Below, in pieces: positions 1 through 11,094 of a stretch of 64,000 bases of DNA. The notes under the pieces were generated by a model, which ran no database searches, was not told where the DNA came from, and saw only the letters and a list, made by a program, of their open reading frames with translations. The stretch comes from Nakamurella antarctica (GTDB taxonomy: Bacteria > Actinomycetota > Actinomycetes > Mycobacteriales > Nakamurellaceae): contig NZ_CP034170.1 of the NCBI RefSeq assembly GCF_003860405.1, forward strand, positions 1,798,001 through 1,862,000. Direction: 5' to 3'. A program made the translations under genes and the position numbers. Each line of letters starts with the position of its first letter. Position 1 is the first letter of the stretch.

Positions 1-286
1 CAACAGTGAGCTGGGGAATCTGTGCGCAAACCTCGCGGGCGTCAGCCACCGATGCCACGATCGCATCTCCATAGACGCCGTCCACCGCGACGATGACGAT
101 GCGAACGCCGCTTCGTCCCATGGATTCCACGACGGCGGTCGCTTCAGCTCCGTGCCGGGCAACGAGTGAACTCAAGTGCTTAATGGCCTGATTCCGCAGT
201 CGCTCGGCATCGATATTCATCGTCCATTTCGGAACCCGAGCAAACACCGCGTCGAGCCAGGTGCCAAGCGTCGGGCTCATCTTCAT
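1..286 (-). CDS. Hypothetical protein, 3' end outside window
   Basis: An open frame starts at the ATG at 286 and runs off the left edge, giving 95 visible codons without a stop. The protein begins MKMSPTLGTWLDAVFARVP and continues with a mixed alpha/beta-looking segment (GVRIVIVAVDGVYGDAIVAS). It starts only 18 bases after the ctaB stop on the same strand, so it is probably the next gene of the ctaB transcript. I do not recognise the family and assign no function. A second in-frame ATG lies two codons in, so the exact start is uncertain. Confidence 0.6.
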   Translation of the reverse strand, partial: MKMSPTLGTWLDAVFARVPKWTMNIDAERLRNQAIKHLSSLVARHGAEATAVVESMGRSGVRIVIVAVDGVYGDAIVASVADAREVCAQIPQLTV

Positions 287-304
287 GCGGTCCTCGTCAT
301 TCGG

Positions 305-1360
305 TCACCACTGGGGCCAGCCAAATACCTGGAGCCCGATGGCAGCATCGACGGCCCAGGCAATTGATACCAACATCAAGTACACGTTCGACATATGAAA
401 AAGCGTCATGGGCTTGGCATCCGCGCCGGTCAAGACCCTGCTGTGAAGGCGATGGGCGAGGGCGAGGAACCAGACGCCGGCAGGGACAGCCACAGCGGCA
501 TAGATCCATGACGAGGCGGGCAGCAGCAGCAGGGAACACGCCACCATTCCCCAGCTGTACAGCACGATCTGCCGCACCACTTCGGTCTGGGGAGCTACTA
601 CCGGCAACATGGGCACGCCCGCGGCTGCGTAGTCGTCTTTGTATCTCATCGCCAGCGCCCAGGTGTGGGGAGGCGTCCAGAAGAAGATGACACCGAAAAA
701 CACCCATGCGGGCCAACCGATGGAGCCGGTGATAGCGGACCAACCGATTAACACCGGCATACAACCGGCCAAGCCACCCCAAACAATGTTCTGACTGGTA
801 CGGCGTTTGAGCCACATCGAGTACACGAAAACGTAGAAGAGGATTGCCACCACGGCCAAAACTGCCGCGAACAGATTTGCAGTGACCCACAAGAACGCGC
901 TGGCGAAGATTCCAAGTACGATGCCGAAAATTAGGGCGTTGCGAGTGGGGACCATGTGGCGGGCCAACGGACGGGTGCGGGTGCGCCGCATTTTGGCGTC
1001 AATGTCGGCGTCCACCACCATGTTGAGCGCGTTTGCGCTGCCCGCGGCGAGAGTTCCGCCAACGAGGGTAGCCAGCGCCAGTCCCAGCGAGGGAACCTGA
1101 CGCTCAGCGGCAATCATCGACGGAATGGTGGTGATGAGCAGCAGTTCGATGATGCGCGGTTTAGTGAGCGCAACGTAAGCGCCGACCCGCTCCCGGAGGT
1201 TGGTGGCCGCTCCGTCAACGATCACGGGCGCCTTTTCGCCTCCCACTGGATCAGCGGTCTTGGCGGCGGACGAATCAGCCGACGATGCCGAGCGCACCTG
1301 GCAGCTCCCTTGCGAGTAAGCAATTCTTGGTATCGAGATGGGGTGGCTGCGAGCACTCAA
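305..1360 (-). CDS. ctaB: Protoheme IX farnesyltransferase (heme O synthase)
   Basis: An integral membrane prenyltransferase of the UbiA superfamily that adds a farnesyl group to heme b to make heme O, the precursor of heme A for cytochrome aa3 oxidase. The first Asp-rich motif is seen as N-x-x-x-D-x-D-x-D around residues 110-121 ([12 protein letters not shown]), followed by the RTRTRPL signature. The second motif, YKDDY, lies near residue 240. Multiple hydrophobic helices run from about residue 68 to the C terminus. The first ~50 residues are low-complexity and unlike the family, so the true start is probably downstream of 1360, for example a GTG near 1297. It is divergent from tkt, as in many actinobacteria. 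Confidence 0.93.
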   Translation of the reverse strand: MSARSHPISIPRIAYSQGSCQVRSASSADSSAAKTADPVGGEKAPVIVDGAATNLRERVGAYVALTKPRIIELLLITTIPSMIAAERQVPSLGLALATLVGGTLAAGSANALNMVVDADIDAKMRRTRTRPLARHMVPTRNALIFGIVLGIFASAFLWVTANLFAAVLAVVAILFYVFVYSMWLKRRTSQNIVWGGLAGCMPVLIGWSAITGSIGWPAWVFFGVIFFWTPPHTWALAMRYKDDYAAAGVPMLPVVAPQTEVVRQIVLYSWGMVACSLLLLPASSWIYAAVAVPAGVWFLALAHRLHSRVLTGADAKPMTLFHMSNVYLMLVSIAWAVDAAIGLQVFGWPQW

Positions 1361-1586
1361 CTCTGCGACACACTCCCCCTGCCAACTCTAGTCCGCGCAG
1401 GCTGCGGGAGCGGTGCGGGCCTCGCCACACCTGTGTCGTCGGTAGCGCTGTCTGCGATGCAGATCACGCGCGTTAGGCTACTTCCGTATCGATTCACCTG
1501 TGTTCAGCACGCCACCCCCGGGTACCAAGTAACCGCGGGAGCAGCAACGAGAAGCCCTAAGAGATCTTAAGGAGAGTCAAAGCCTG

Positions 1587-3695
1587 ATGAGTGCCCATTA
1601 CAGCAGCGCCGAAATCACCGAACTCACCACCGCGAAGCATCCCAGCGGCTGGACTGATGTTGACACGAAAGCTGTTGACACCGTTCGTGTGTTGGCCGCC
1701 GACGCAGTTCAAAAGGTCGGCAATGGTCACCCCGGCACCGCGATGTCACTGGCTCCCTTGGCGTACACGCTCTATCAAAAGGTGATGCGCCACGACCCCG
1801 CAGACGAGCAATGGATTGGTCGGGACCGGTTCGTTCTTTCCTGCGGCCACTCCAGTCTGACCCAGTACATCCAGCTCTACCTGGGCGGCTTCGGCTTGGA
1901 ACTCGATGATTTGAAAGCACTCCGCACCTGGGGGTCGTTGACCCCGGGTCACCCCGAACACCGGCACACACGCGGCGTCGAGCTCACCACCGGCCCACTC
2001 GGTCAAGGCCTCGCCTCCGCTGTGGGAATGGCGATGGCTGCTCGTCGCGAGCGTGGCCTCTTCGATCCGGCTGCTGCCCCGGGCGAGTCGCCCTTCGACC
2101 ATTTCATCTACGTCATCGCCTCCGACGGCGACATTGAGGAAGGCGTCACGTCCGAAGCGTCCTCCATCGCTGGCCGTCAGCAGTTGGGAAATTTGGTCGT
2201 CTTTTATGACGCCAATCAGATCTCCATCGAAGACGACGTCAATATCGCACTCTCCGAGGATGTAGCCGCGCGCTACGCCGCCTACGGCTGGCACACCCAA
2301 ATCGTCAATGGTGGCGAGAACGTCACTGGCATCTTGGAAGCTATCGACAACGCGAAAGCTGTCACAGACAAGCCCTCCTTCATCGAGGTCCGCACCGTCA
2401 TCGGCTTCCCGTCTCCCGGTAAGCAGAACACCGGCAAGATTCACGGCAGTGCCCTCGGGCCTGACGAAGTGGCCGCTACCAAAGTGGTTCTTGGTTTCGA
2501 CCCGGAAAAGTCCTTCGATATCGACGACGCGGTGATCGCTCACACCCGCGAACTCGTTGGTCGCGGCGAAGAGGCAAAAGCCCAGTGGCAGAAGACGTTC
2601 GACTCCTGGGCTGCAGCTAACCCGGCCAACAAGGCGCTGTTCGATCGCTTGGAGACCCGCGAACTACCCGCAGGCTGGGAAGCAGCGCTGCCGACTTGGG
2701 ACGTAGACCCGAAGGGCGTCGCCACCCGCGCCGCCTCGGGTGCGGTCCTCACGGCCTTGGCCGATATTCTCCCCGAGTTGTGGGGCGGCAGCGCCGATCT
2801 AGCCGAGTCGAACAACACGACCATGAAGGGCGCCGATTCGTTCGGACCCGTTGCCGCAGCTACCGGCGAGTGGAAGGCCACCCCCTACGGCCGCACCTTG
2901 CACTTTGGTATTCGCGAACACGCAATGGGCGCCATCCTCACCGGCATCGCTGTGCACGGACCAACGCGACCGTACGGCGGCACCTTCATGGTGTTTTCCG
3001 ACTACATGCGCGGCGCCGTGCGGTTGGCGGCCGTCATGCAAGCTCCGGTCACCTACGTGTGGACCCACGACTCGATCGGCCTCGGCGAAGACGGCCCCAC
3101 CCACCAGCCGGTAGAGCACCTCGCCGCATTGCGAGCGATCCCCGGCCTGGCGATTCTGCGACCAGCAGATGCCAACGAGACCGCGTTTGCGTGGAAAGCC
3201 ATTCTGGAAAAGCATGTTGATGCAGCTGGCGGCCCTGTCGGCATCGCGTTGACACGGCAGAACGTACCCGTGCTCGCCGGGACATCGGCAGCGGGCGTGG
3301 CAAAGGGGGCGTACGTCCTCGAGAAGGCCGAAGGCGAACTTCAGGTCATCTTGATGGCCTCCGGTTCGGAGGTGCAACTCGCTGTCGAGGCCCGCGCCAC
3401 ACTGGAGGCCGCAGGCGTGGGCACCCGCGTGGTCTCCGTACCGTGCATGGACTTCTTCGCAGATCAGGATGTTGCCTACCGTAACGAAATTTTGCCGCCA
3501 ACGGTCCGCGCTCGGGTGTCGGTCGAAGCTGGGATTTCGCAGCCTTGGTACCGCTGGATCGGCGACGCCGGAAAGCACATCGGCATCGAGCACTTCGGAG
3601 CATCCGCCGATGCTGCCACCCTGTTCCGCGAGTTTGGCATCACTGCCGATGCTGTAGTCGCAGCGGCCAAGCAGTCCATCATCGACGCTTCCTAG
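1587..3695 (+). CDS. tkt: Transketolase
   Basis: A thiamine-diphosphate enzyme of the non-oxidative pentose phosphate pathway that transfers two-carbon units between ketose donors and aldose acceptors. The 702-residue length is normal. It shows the N-terminal signature [19 protein letters not shown], the ThDP/metal-binding segment around [13 protein letters not shown], and the catalytic Glu in [10 protein letters not shown] near residue 446. The ATG at 1587 is preceded by AAGGAGAG at a good distance. It is the first gene of the tkt-tal-zwf-opcA-pgl cluster, divergent from ctaB, so its promoter must lie in 1361-1586. Confidence 0.97.
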   Translation: MSAHYSSAEITELTTAKHPSGWTDVDTKAVDTVRVLAADAVQKVGNGHPGTAMSLAPLAYTLYQKVMRHDPADEQWIGRDRFVLSCGHSSLTQYIQLYLGGFGLELDDLKALRTWGSLTPGHPEHRHTRGVELTTGPLGQGLASAVGMAMAARRERGLFDPAAAPGESPFDHFIYVIASDGDIEEGVTSEASSIAGRQQLGNLVVFYDANQISIEDDVNIALSEDVAARYAAYGWHTQIVNGGENVTGILEAIDNAKAVTDKPSFIEVRTVIGFPSPGKQNTGKIHGSALGPDEVAATKVVLGFDPEKSFDIDDAVIAHTRELVGRGEEAKAQWQKTFDSWAAANPANKALFDRLETRELPAGWEAALPTWDVDPKGVATRAASGAVLTALADILPELWGGSADLAESNNTTMKGADSFGPVAAATGEWKATPYGRTLHFGIREHAMGAILTGIAVHGPTRPYGGTFMVFSDYMRGAVRLAAVMQAPVTYVWTHDSIGLGEDGPTHQPVEHLAALRAIPGLAILRPADANETAFAWKAILEKHVDAAGGPVGIALTRQNVPVLAGTSAAGVAKGAYVLEKAEGELQVILMASGSEVQLAVEARATLEAAGVGTRVVSVPCMDFFADQDVAYRNEILPPTVRARVSVEAGISQPWYRWIGDAGKHIGIEHFGASADAATLFREFGITADAVVAAAKQSIIDAS

Positions 3696-3702
3696 GATTT
3701 CT

Positions 3703-3750
3703 GCGCCCGTGGTGCGTCGAGCAGAATCGGCGCACCCGGGAGCGCTTTTT
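3703..3750 (+). terminator. Probable intrinsic terminator after tkt
   Basis: An imperfect hairpin pairs GGTGCG (3711-3716) with CGCACC (3731-3736) and GCGC (3703-3706) with GCGC (3742-3745). It is followed directly by TTTTT (3746-3750). It lies just after the tkt stop, so it may partly uncouple tkt from tal. Bulges in the middle of the stem lower confidence. Confidence 0.5.
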
Positions 3751-3835
3751 CACCCCCGTCAAAATCGGGGTATCCATTTCATGGCCGGTACACAGCACCA
3801 CGGAGACCGGCCTCCACGAGGAGAAGAAGGTTTCC

Positions 3836-4948
3836 ATGAGTAACGACCGCCTTGCCGATCTGACAGCAGCCGGAGTGTCGCTGTGGCTCGATGATCTGTC
3901 CCGCAACCGCATCAAGTCTGGTGACTTGGAAAACCTGATTGCCACCAAGCACATCAGCGGAGTCACCACCAACCCCACTATCTTCGCTGGCGCGCTTTCC
4001 AAGGGCGAGGCTTATGCCGAGCAGGTCGCCGTGCTAGCCAAGTCTGGCGCCACCGTGGACGAGGCTGTTCGGGCACTGACCACCGATGACGTCCGGGACG
4101 CCGCCGATATTTTCGCTGGTGTTTTTGCGGCCACCGACGGGGTTGACGGGCGCGTCTCCATCGAGGTGGAGCCAGGCCTGGCAAACGACACCGAAGCCAC
4201 CACCAAGCAGGCACGCGAGCTGTCCGACACCGTCGACCGGCCGAACCTCTTGGTGAAGATCCCGGCCACCGTCCAGGGTTTGAGTTCCATCACTGCGACG
4301 CTTGCCGAAGGCATCAGCGTGAACGTGACATTAATTTTCTCGCTGGACCGGTACGCCGCTGTGATCGAGGCCTTTATCGAAGGCATCAAGCAGGCCCAAG
4401 CCGCAGGCAAGGACGTCAGCAAGATCCATTCCGTGGCCTCATTCTTCGTCTCCCGCGTTGACAGCGAAATAGACAAGCGTCTGGATGCGATCGGGACCGA
4501 AGACGCCAAGTCGCTCAAGGGCAAGGCAGCTATCGCTAATGCTCGGTTGGCCTACGAACTCTTCGAGAAGCGCTTTGCGGCAGCAGATTGGGCGCCGTTC
4601 GCCGCCGAGGGCGCTCACGCACAACGGCCCCTGTGGGCTTCGACCGGCGTGAAGGATCCCGCCTATGACGACACCCAATATGTTGTCGAGCTTGTAGCAC
4701 CGGGCACGGTCAACACCGCCCCGGAGAAGACAATCGACGCCGTCGCCGACCACGGGGTCGTCCGCGGTGACACCATCGACGGTAGCTACGACGCCGCACG
4801 GCAGGTTTTCGCTGATCTGGGCGCCGTCGGCATCGACCTCGATGACGTTTACGAGATTTTGGAAACCGAAGGCGTTTCCAAGTTCATCGTTTCCTGGGGC
4901 GAACTGCTGGAAACCGTCAAGACGGCATTGGCTGCCGCCAAGGCCTGA
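3836..4948 (+). CDS. tal: Transaldolase
   Basis: It transfers a dihydroxyacetone unit through a Schiff-base lysine in the non-oxidative pentose phosphate pathway. The protein is 370 residues, the size of the long actinobacterial type. The TTNPTIF motif lies near the N terminus ([12 protein letters not shown]), and the active-site lysine is in LLVKIPAT near residue 139. The open frame extends upstream to 3545, but that part overlaps tkt in another frame. The ATG at 3836 ([13 protein letters not shown]) has GGAGAAGAAGG just upstream and is the credible start. It sits between tkt and zwf. Confidence 0.96.
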   Translation: MSNDRLADLTAAGVSLWLDDLSRNRIKSGDLENLIATKHISGVTTNPTIFAGALSKGEAYAEQVAVLAKSGATVDEAVRALTTDDVRDAADIFAGVFAATDGVDGRVSIEVEPGLANDTEATTKQARELSDTVDRPNLLVKIPATVQGLSSITATLAEGISVNVTLIFSLDRYAAVIEAFIEGIKQAQAAGKDVSKIHSVASFFVSRVDSEIDKRLDAIGTEDAKSLKGKAAIANARLAYELFEKRFAAADWAPFAAEGAHAQRPLWASTGVKDPAYDDTQYVVELVAPGTVNTAPEKTIDAVADHGVVRGDTIDGSYDAARQVFADLGAVGIDLDDVYEILETEGVSKFIVSWGELLETVKTALAAAKA

Positions 4949-5010
4949 TGCGCTGCTGAAGCGGAGCGGTCGGCGCCCCGATGTCCTCGACCTCTCTGCT
5001 TCTCTCATCC

Positions 5011-5029
5011 CCCGCCCTGACCGGGCGGG
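5011..5029 (+). other. GC hairpin upstream of zwf
   Basis: A perfect 7-bp stem, CCCGCCC (5011-5017) with GGGCGGG (5023-5029), and a 5-nt loop in the 113-base gap between tal and zwf. No T-tract follows, so a classic terminator is unlikely. It could act as an mRNA-processing or stability element. Confidence 0.3.
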
Positions 5030-5061
5030 TAAATCTTGCGAACAGGAAAGACCCACCACTC

Positions 5062-6591
5062 ATGCCGGTCACGACGAATCCGCTACGCGATCCACGGGAC
5101 AAACGTCTCCCCCGCATCGCCGGCCCCTCCGGCATTGTCATTTTTGGCGTCACCGGGGACCTTTCCCGCAAGAAACTGATGCCTGCCATCTACGACCTCG
5201 CCAACCGCGGGTTGCTACCGCCCGGATTCTCTCTCGTTGGTTTTGCGCGCCGCGACTGGGCTAACGAGGACTTCGGCACCGTAGTGCACGATGCGGTGAA
5301 ACAGTATGCGCGGACGCCATTCTCGGAGGAAGTCTGGCGGCACCTGGCCGAGGGCTTCCGTTTTGTCCAGGGCACCTTCGATGATGACGGCGCCTTCGAC
5401 ACGCTGGCTGCGACACTCAAGGAGCTGGACGACACTCGTGGCACCGGCGGCAACCATGCCTTCTACTTCTCCATCCCGCCGAGCTCATTCCCGGTGGTGT
5501 GCAAGCAACTTGCCCGCTCCGGACTCGCTGCCCATACTCCGGATCAGTGGCGCCGAGTCGTCATCGAGAAGCCATTCGGGCACGACTTAGCCAGTGCGCA
5601 GGATCTCAACACGGTGGTGAACTCGGTGTTCCCACCGGAGTCCGTATTCCGCATCGACCATTACCTTGGCAAGGAGACCGTCCAGAACCTGCTGGCGCTT
5701 CGTTTTGCCAACCAACTATTCGAGCCGATCTGGAATGCCCACTACGTCGACCATGTGCAGATCACCATGGCCGAGGACATCGGTATTGGTGGGCGGGCGG
5801 GATATTACGACGGCATTGGGGCCGCCCGCGATGTCATCCAGAATCACCTGATTCAACTTCTCGCTTTGACCGCGATGGAGGAGCCGGTCTCGTTCGAGCC
5901 CAAAGACCTTCGCGCAGAGAAGACGAAAGTCCTTTCTCAGGTGCAACTCCCGAAAGATTTGCTGGCCTCTACTGCCCGTGGGCAATACACCGGCGGTTGG
6001 CAGGGCGGTGCTAAAGTGGTCGGATATTTGGAGGAGGACGGTATTTCGCCATCGTCGACCACCGAAACCTTCGCGGCTGTCAAGCTTCTCGTGGATACTC
6101 GCAGATGGGCCGGGGTCCCGTTTTACCTGCGTACTGGCAAACGGCTGGGACGTCGGGTCAGCGAGATCGCGATGGTCTTCAAACGCGCGCCGCACCTGCC
6201 GTTTTCCCATACCGACACCGAAGAACTGGGCGCCAACGCGATCGTCATCCGCGTCCAACCCGACGAGGGCGTCACTATCCGCTTCGGTTCCAAAGTGCCG
6301 GGGCCGAGCATGGAAGTCCGCGACGTGAGCATGGACTTCTCCTACGGACAGTCATTTACCGAGGCTTCTCCCGAGGCCTACGAGCGGTTGATTCTCGACG
6401 TGCTGCTCGGCGAGCCATCCTTGTTCCCGCAGGATGAAGAAGTCGAATTGTCCTGGAAAATCCTGGATCCGATCGAAAAGGCATGGAGCCGCAAGGGAAC
6501 CCAGCCCGACTCCTACCAGTCCGGTACCTGGGGCCCCGCCTCTGCGGATGCCATGATGGCCCGCGATGGCCGCGTCTGGCGTCGACCGTGA
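5062..6591 (+). CDS. zwf: Glucose-6-phosphate 1-dehydrogenase
   Basis: It catalyses the NADP-dependent oxidation of glucose-6-phosphate to 6-phosphogluconolactone, the entry step of the oxidative pentose phosphate pathway. From the ATG at 5062 it is 509 residues, the family length. The nucleotide-binding motif GVTGDLSRKK lies near residue 30 and the active-site signature RIDHYLGKE near residue 200. The upstream ATG at 4981 would add 27 residues of non-conserved sequence. The start at 5062 (MPVTTNPLRDPRDKRLPR) fits the family better, with AGGAAAG upstream. Next come opcA and pgl, the standard actinobacterial arrangement. Confidence 0.96.
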   Translation: MPVTTNPLRDPRDKRLPRIAGPSGIVIFGVTGDLSRKKLMPAIYDLANRGLLPPGFSLVGFARRDWANEDFGTVVHDAVKQYARTPFSEEVWRHLAEGFRFVQGTFDDDGAFDTLAATLKELDDTRGTGGNHAFYFSIPPSSFPVVCKQLARSGLAAHTPDQWRRVVIEKPFGHDLASAQDLNTVVNSVFPPESVFRIDHYLGKETVQNLLALRFANQLFEPIWNAHYVDHVQITMAEDIGIGGRAGYYDGIGAARDVIQNHLIQLLALTAMEEPVSFEPKDLRAEKTKVLSQVQLPKDLLASTARGQYTGGWQGGAKVVGYLEEDGISPSSTTETFAAVKLLVDTRRWAGVPFYLRTGKRLGRRVSEIAMVFKRAPHLPFSHTDTEELGANAIVIRVQPDEGVTIRFGSKVPGPSMEVRDVSMDFSYGQSFTEASPEAYERLILDVLLGEPSLFPQDEEVELSWKILDPIEKAWSRKGTQPDSYQSGTWGPASADAMMARDGRVWRRP

Positions 6592-6646
6592 TGATGCCGC
6601 GGAGTTTTCTTCTCGCTATTACTGCTCGCGATAAAGGAGCGACCTC

Positions 6647-7867
6647 ATGATCATCGACCTGCCTTCCACCACCACCTCAGCAATCAACAAGTCGCTAGTA
6701 AGCCTTCGTGAGCAAGGCGGCGCGGTCACGACCGGGCGAGTGTTGACGATGGTGATCGTCACCGACGAGGGGGCTTCCGAAGAAGCCATTGCTGCGGCCA
6801 ACGAAGCGTCCTTTGAGCATCCCTGTCGCGTGATCGTGATCGCGAAAGGAAATAGGCGGGGCATCGCACGGCTGGATGCACAAATTCGCGTGGGCGGTGA
6901 TGCGGGCGCGAGCGAAGTCATTGTGTTGCGCCTCTTCGGGGAGCTGACCGGACACGGCGCTTCGGCCACCGTCCCGCTGCTGCTGCCCGATGCTCCAGTC
7001 GTGGTGTGGTGGCCGGGTTCGGCGCCCGCTATCCCCGCGCAGGACCCGATCGGCCAGCTCGCCGCCCGCCGGATCACGGACGCAGCTTCCGCCGCTCGTC
7101 CGCTGGCCGCGATGAACAGCAGAGCCGCCTCCTACACTCCGGGTGACACTGATCTGGCCTGGACTCGTTTGACGACCTGGCGCGGCCTCCTGGCTGCGTC
7201 GCTGGATCAGCCGCCGCACGAACCGATCTTGTCGGTCACGGTCGCTGGCGCCTCGGATTCACCTTCTACCGATCTACTGGCCGGCTGGCTGGCGCTGAGG
7301 CTGAAGGTGCCAGTGAAGCGTGTCAAGGCGAAGGCGGGCGCCGGGATGCAAAGTGTGGTGCTGAACCGTAAGTCGGGTCCACTCAGCCTGTCTCGCGACG
7401 ATAGCGACACCGCTACTCTCGGGGCTCCGGGCCAGCCGGACCGCCACCTCTCGCTGCCGCGTCGCAGTTTGCGAGATTGCATCGCGGAAGAACTACGGCG
7501 TCTTGACGCCGACGAGGTTTACGAAGAAGTGCTGAAGAAGGGGCTCACGAAAGTCAACGGACCGCAGCCCCCAGCGCGGGTCATCAAGCCCCGCCCGTCG
7601 GCGGCCGACTTTGTCGCTCGCCGCACGGATCTGGCAGAAGCAAAGGACCGCAAGCGCGAAACAACGGCCCTCGGCTCCATCGCGCGCGCAACACGAGGCG
7701 GTCCAGCCCGACGAAAGGCGGACGCGCCCGAGGACGCTGCGCCCTCCAAGACGGCGGTTCCCCAGAGGAAGCCACCCCGAGCCGCAGCACCCCAAGCCGC
7801 AGCTTCGAAGGCTGCCAGTACACCCAAGAGGGCTGCGCGTAAGCCTGCCGCTCAGTCTGGCGCGTGA
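6647..7867 (+). CDS. opcA: OpcA, glucose-6-phosphate dehydrogenase assembly protein, with basic tail
   Basis: OpcA is needed for full activity of Zwf in actinobacteria and cyanobacteria. The core, residues ~1-310, has the recognisable LRLFGELTGHGASATVPLLL and PDAPVVVWWPG segments. The start MIIDLPSTTTSAINKSL has AAAGGAGCGACC directly upstream. The last ~90 residues are low-complexity, rich in Lys, Arg, Ala and Pro (KRAARKPAAQ and similar), and look like a histone-H1/HU-type tail. OpcA proteins are usually close to 300 residues, so this extension is unusual. The stop overlaps the pgl start by one base (TGATG), implying translational coupling. Confidence 0.93.
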   Translation: MIIDLPSTTTSAINKSLVSLREQGGAVTTGRVLTMVIVTDEGASEEAIAAANEASFEHPCRVIVIAKGNRRGIARLDAQIRVGGDAGASEVIVLRLFGELTGHGASATVPLLLPDAPVVVWWPGSAPAIPAQDPIGQLAARRITDAASAARPLAAMNSRAASYTPGDTDLAWTRLTTWRGLLAASLDQPPHEPILSVTVAGASDSPSTDLLAGWLALRLKVPVKRVKAKAGAGMQSVVLNRKSGPLSLSRDDSDTATLGAPGQPDRHLSLPRRSLRDCIAEELRRLDADEVYEEVLKKGLTKVNGPQPPARVIKPRPSAADFVARRTDLAEAKDRKRETTALGSIARATRGGPARRKADAPEDAAPSKTAVPQRKPPRAAAPQAAASKAASTPKRAARKPAAQSGA

Positions 7868-8619
7868 TGGTCAGCCCACAATTAGTGCTGCACGCGAACG
7901 CGTCCCAATTGGCGGCGGCTGCGGCGGCTCGCTTGGTGACGAAACTGGTAGACCTGCAATCCTTCGGGCGGATCCCGTCCGTGGTGTTGACCGGCGGCAC
8001 TATCGGCATCGAGATGCTCGCAAGCATCAACGCCTCCCCCGCCCGAGACGCGATCGACTGGAGCCGAGTCGACTTCTATTGGGGTGACGAACGTTTCGTG
8101 CCTGCTGACTCGCCGGACAGAAACGAAAAGCAAGCTCGACAAGCGCTGCTCGACCATGTCCCGGTCAACCCAGATCGGGTGCACGCCATGGCCTCGTCAG
8201 ATGGCAAATACGGTGACGATCTCGACGCCGCTGCGGCTGCATACAGCGACCTGGTCGACCACTGCAACGGGTTCGACATCACCATGCTGGGGCTAGGGCC
8301 CGATGGCCACGTTGCATCGGTCTTCCCCAAGAATCCGGGCGTCTACGAGACGCGGCCAGCATTCGGGGTGCGGAACTCTCCGAAGCCGCCGCCGCTACGG
8401 ATCTCCCTATCCCTGCCGACGATTCGTACCTCCGATGAGGTGTGGATCATCACAGCTGGATCATCCAAAGCAGATGCGGTTGCGTTGGCATTGGGTGGGG
8501 CTGGCGAGATCGCCATTCCCGCAGCTGGGGCGACCGGGATCAAACGGACGCTCTGGATGCTTGACCGTGAGGCTGCTGTGAGGTTGCCCTCGTCGGTATT
8601 GCGAGCCCCTGTCTCCTGA
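7867..8619 (+). CDS. pgl: 6-phosphogluconolactonase
   Basis: It hydrolyses 6-phosphogluconolactone to 6-phosphogluconate, the step after Zwf. It is a 250-residue protein of the DevB/SOL family with VDFYWGDERFVP and the GLGPDGHVASVFP motif near residue 145, both typical of bacterial Pgl. An ATG at 7867 overlaps the opcA stop. A GTG immediately before it (7864) is in frame but less likely. It is probably the last gene of the pentose phosphate cluster. Confidence 0.94.
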   Translation: MVSPQLVLHANASQLAAAAAARLVTKLVDLQSFGRIPSVVLTGGTIGIEMLASINASPARDAIDWSRVDFYWGDERFVPADSPDRNEKQARQALLDHVPVNPDRVHAMASSDGKYGDDLDAAAAAYSDLVDHCNGFDITMLGLGPDGHVASVFPKNPGVYETRPAFGVRNSPKPPPLRISLSLPTIRTSDEVWIITAGSSKADAVALALGGAGEIAIPAAGATGIKRTLWMLDREAAVRLPSSVLRAPVS

Positions 8620-8631
8620 CATGCTTATTGA

Positions 8632-9729
<1,098 letters not shown>

Positions 9730-9753
9730 CGTCGCGATAGCGCGGAACTGCGG

Positions 9754-9801
9754 CGCTGGAGCACACCATTGGCGGTGTACTCCAGCGACGTAGTTCTTTT
9801 T
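9754..9801 (+). terminator. Intrinsic terminator after mdh
   Basis: A strong hairpin: 9754-9767 pairs with 9774-9787 over 14 positions with one mismatch and a 6-base loop. A T-rich run (TTCTTTTT) lies about 6-14 bases after the stem. It sits 25 bases after the mdh stop and before the SD of the permease gene. Confidence 0.7.
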
Positions 9802-9817
9802 CATACAGGAGGCAGCA

Positions 9818-11080
9818 TTGTCGCCGGCGGTTATGTCCGTGGTGGGCGTGGCGTTGTTGTTGGCTGTACTGGGCTTTGCGTTTTGGCGGCCGCGCGGCCT
9901 ACCAGAAGTTGTCCTCGCAGCCCCCGCGGCTGGCGCTACCGTGTTGCTAGGTATTGCCAGTCCCCAGCAAGCGTGGGAATCGGTGCACCAACTGGGCCCG
10001 ACGTTGATCTTTCTCGGGGCGACACTGCTGATCGCGCACCTGCTCGATCGCGATGGTGTCTTCGAATGGCTCGGTGGAATCCTCGGGGTGCGCAGCGCCG
10101 GGCGCCCTGCGCGACTGCTCTTGCGCGTATTCATTGCCGCTGCTGTCACTACCGCGGTGCTCAGCTTGGATGCGACCGTCGTGCTGTTGACTCCCGCTAT
10201 CTTGGTGACGGTGAAGCGGCTCCGGTTCGCCGCCGCGCCGCCCCTCTACGCCAGCGCGCATCTTGCCAATTCCGCTTCCCTCCTGCTTCCGGTGTCGAAC
10301 CTCACCAACCTGTTGGCCTACCAAGCTGTCGGCTTGTCTTTCGCCGGCTTTACGTCGTTGATGGCGCTGCCGTGGGTGGGGGCGGTGCTCGTGGAGTACG
10401 CCGTATTCCGTCTATATTTTCGACAGCAACTGGTTGCTTTGCCCGCGGCCCAACAGGTTTCGGCCGATACACTTCGCGCTGCGCCGCGCACCTGCCTGGC
10501 TATCCTTGCCGCCATCCTCGCTGGGTTCGGCCTCTCTCCACTGGCGGGAGTGGAATCGGTCTGGGTGGCCGTTGCTGGCGCCAGCGTGCTGGCCGTTCGC
10601 GCGTTGCTTCGCCGCGAAACACACCCGCGCGCGTTGCTGCGTGAGATCAACGTGCCGTTCATCGCATTCGTCGCGTGCCTAGCGATCGTGGTCGCGGGCG
10701 CCACCTCCCACGGCATTGAGAGCGCACTAGCCGCTTTGCTGCCGTCGGGAACATCGTGGTGGTCGCTGGTAATGATCGCCGGACTCGCAGCTGCGCTGTC
10801 GAATGTGGTAAATAATCTCCCCGCAACGCTTCTCCTGGTCGCCGCTCTCGGGCACCCTGCGGCTCCGGCCGCGGTACTAGCCGTTCTGATTGGCGTGAAC
10901 ATTGGCCCGAATCTCACGTACACGGGCTCGCTGGCGACGTTGCTGTGGCGCCGGGTTTTAGTGTCTAAGGACGCTATGCCCTCGCTCAAGACGTTTACCC
11001 TGCTGGGGGTCGCCACCGCGCCCGCGGCCATCATCGTTGCCGTCACGGGGTTGTGGGTCGCCCTCACCTACTGGGGCTGA
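9818..11080 (+). CDS. ArsB/NhaD-family membrane permease
   Basis: A 420-residue polytopic membrane protein with about 10-11 hydrophobic segments and the two-half organisation of the ArsB/NhaD ion transporters. It has the family-like segments LSLDATVVLLTPAIL and SNVVNNLPATLLL. The family includes arsenite pumps and Na+/H+ antiporters. No arsR or arsC lies nearby, so the substrate is not assigned. The start is a TTG at 9818 with CAGGAGG five bases upstream. An ATG at 9833 is possible but too far from that SD. The next gene starts 14 bases after its stop. Confidence 0.8.
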   Translation: MSPAVMSVVGVALLLAVLGFAFWRPRGLPEVVLAAPAAGATVLLGIASPQQAWESVHQLGPTLIFLGATLLIAHLLDRDGVFEWLGGILGVRSAGRPARLLLRVFIAAAVTTAVLSLDATVVLLTPAILVTVKRLRFAAAPPLYASAHLANSASLLLPVSNLTNLLAYQAVGLSFAGFTSLMALPWVGAVLVEYAVFRLYFRQQLVALPAAQQVSADTLRAAPRTCLAILAAILAGFGLSPLAGVESVWVAVAGASVLAVRALLRRETHPRALLREINVPFIAFVACLAIVVAGATSHGIESALAALLPSGTSWWSLVMIAGLAAALSNVVNNLPATLLLVAALGHPAAPAAVLAVLIGVNIGPNLTYTGSLATLLWRRVLVSKDAMPSLKTFTLLGVATAPAAIIVAVTGLWVALTYWG

Positions 11081-11094
11081 GAGAATAGGAACCG

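Noticed and set aside
9818-11080. Arsenic-resistance operon
   Set aside because: Only a permease of the broad ArsB/NhaD superfamily is present. There is no arsR, arsC or metal-binding hallmark.
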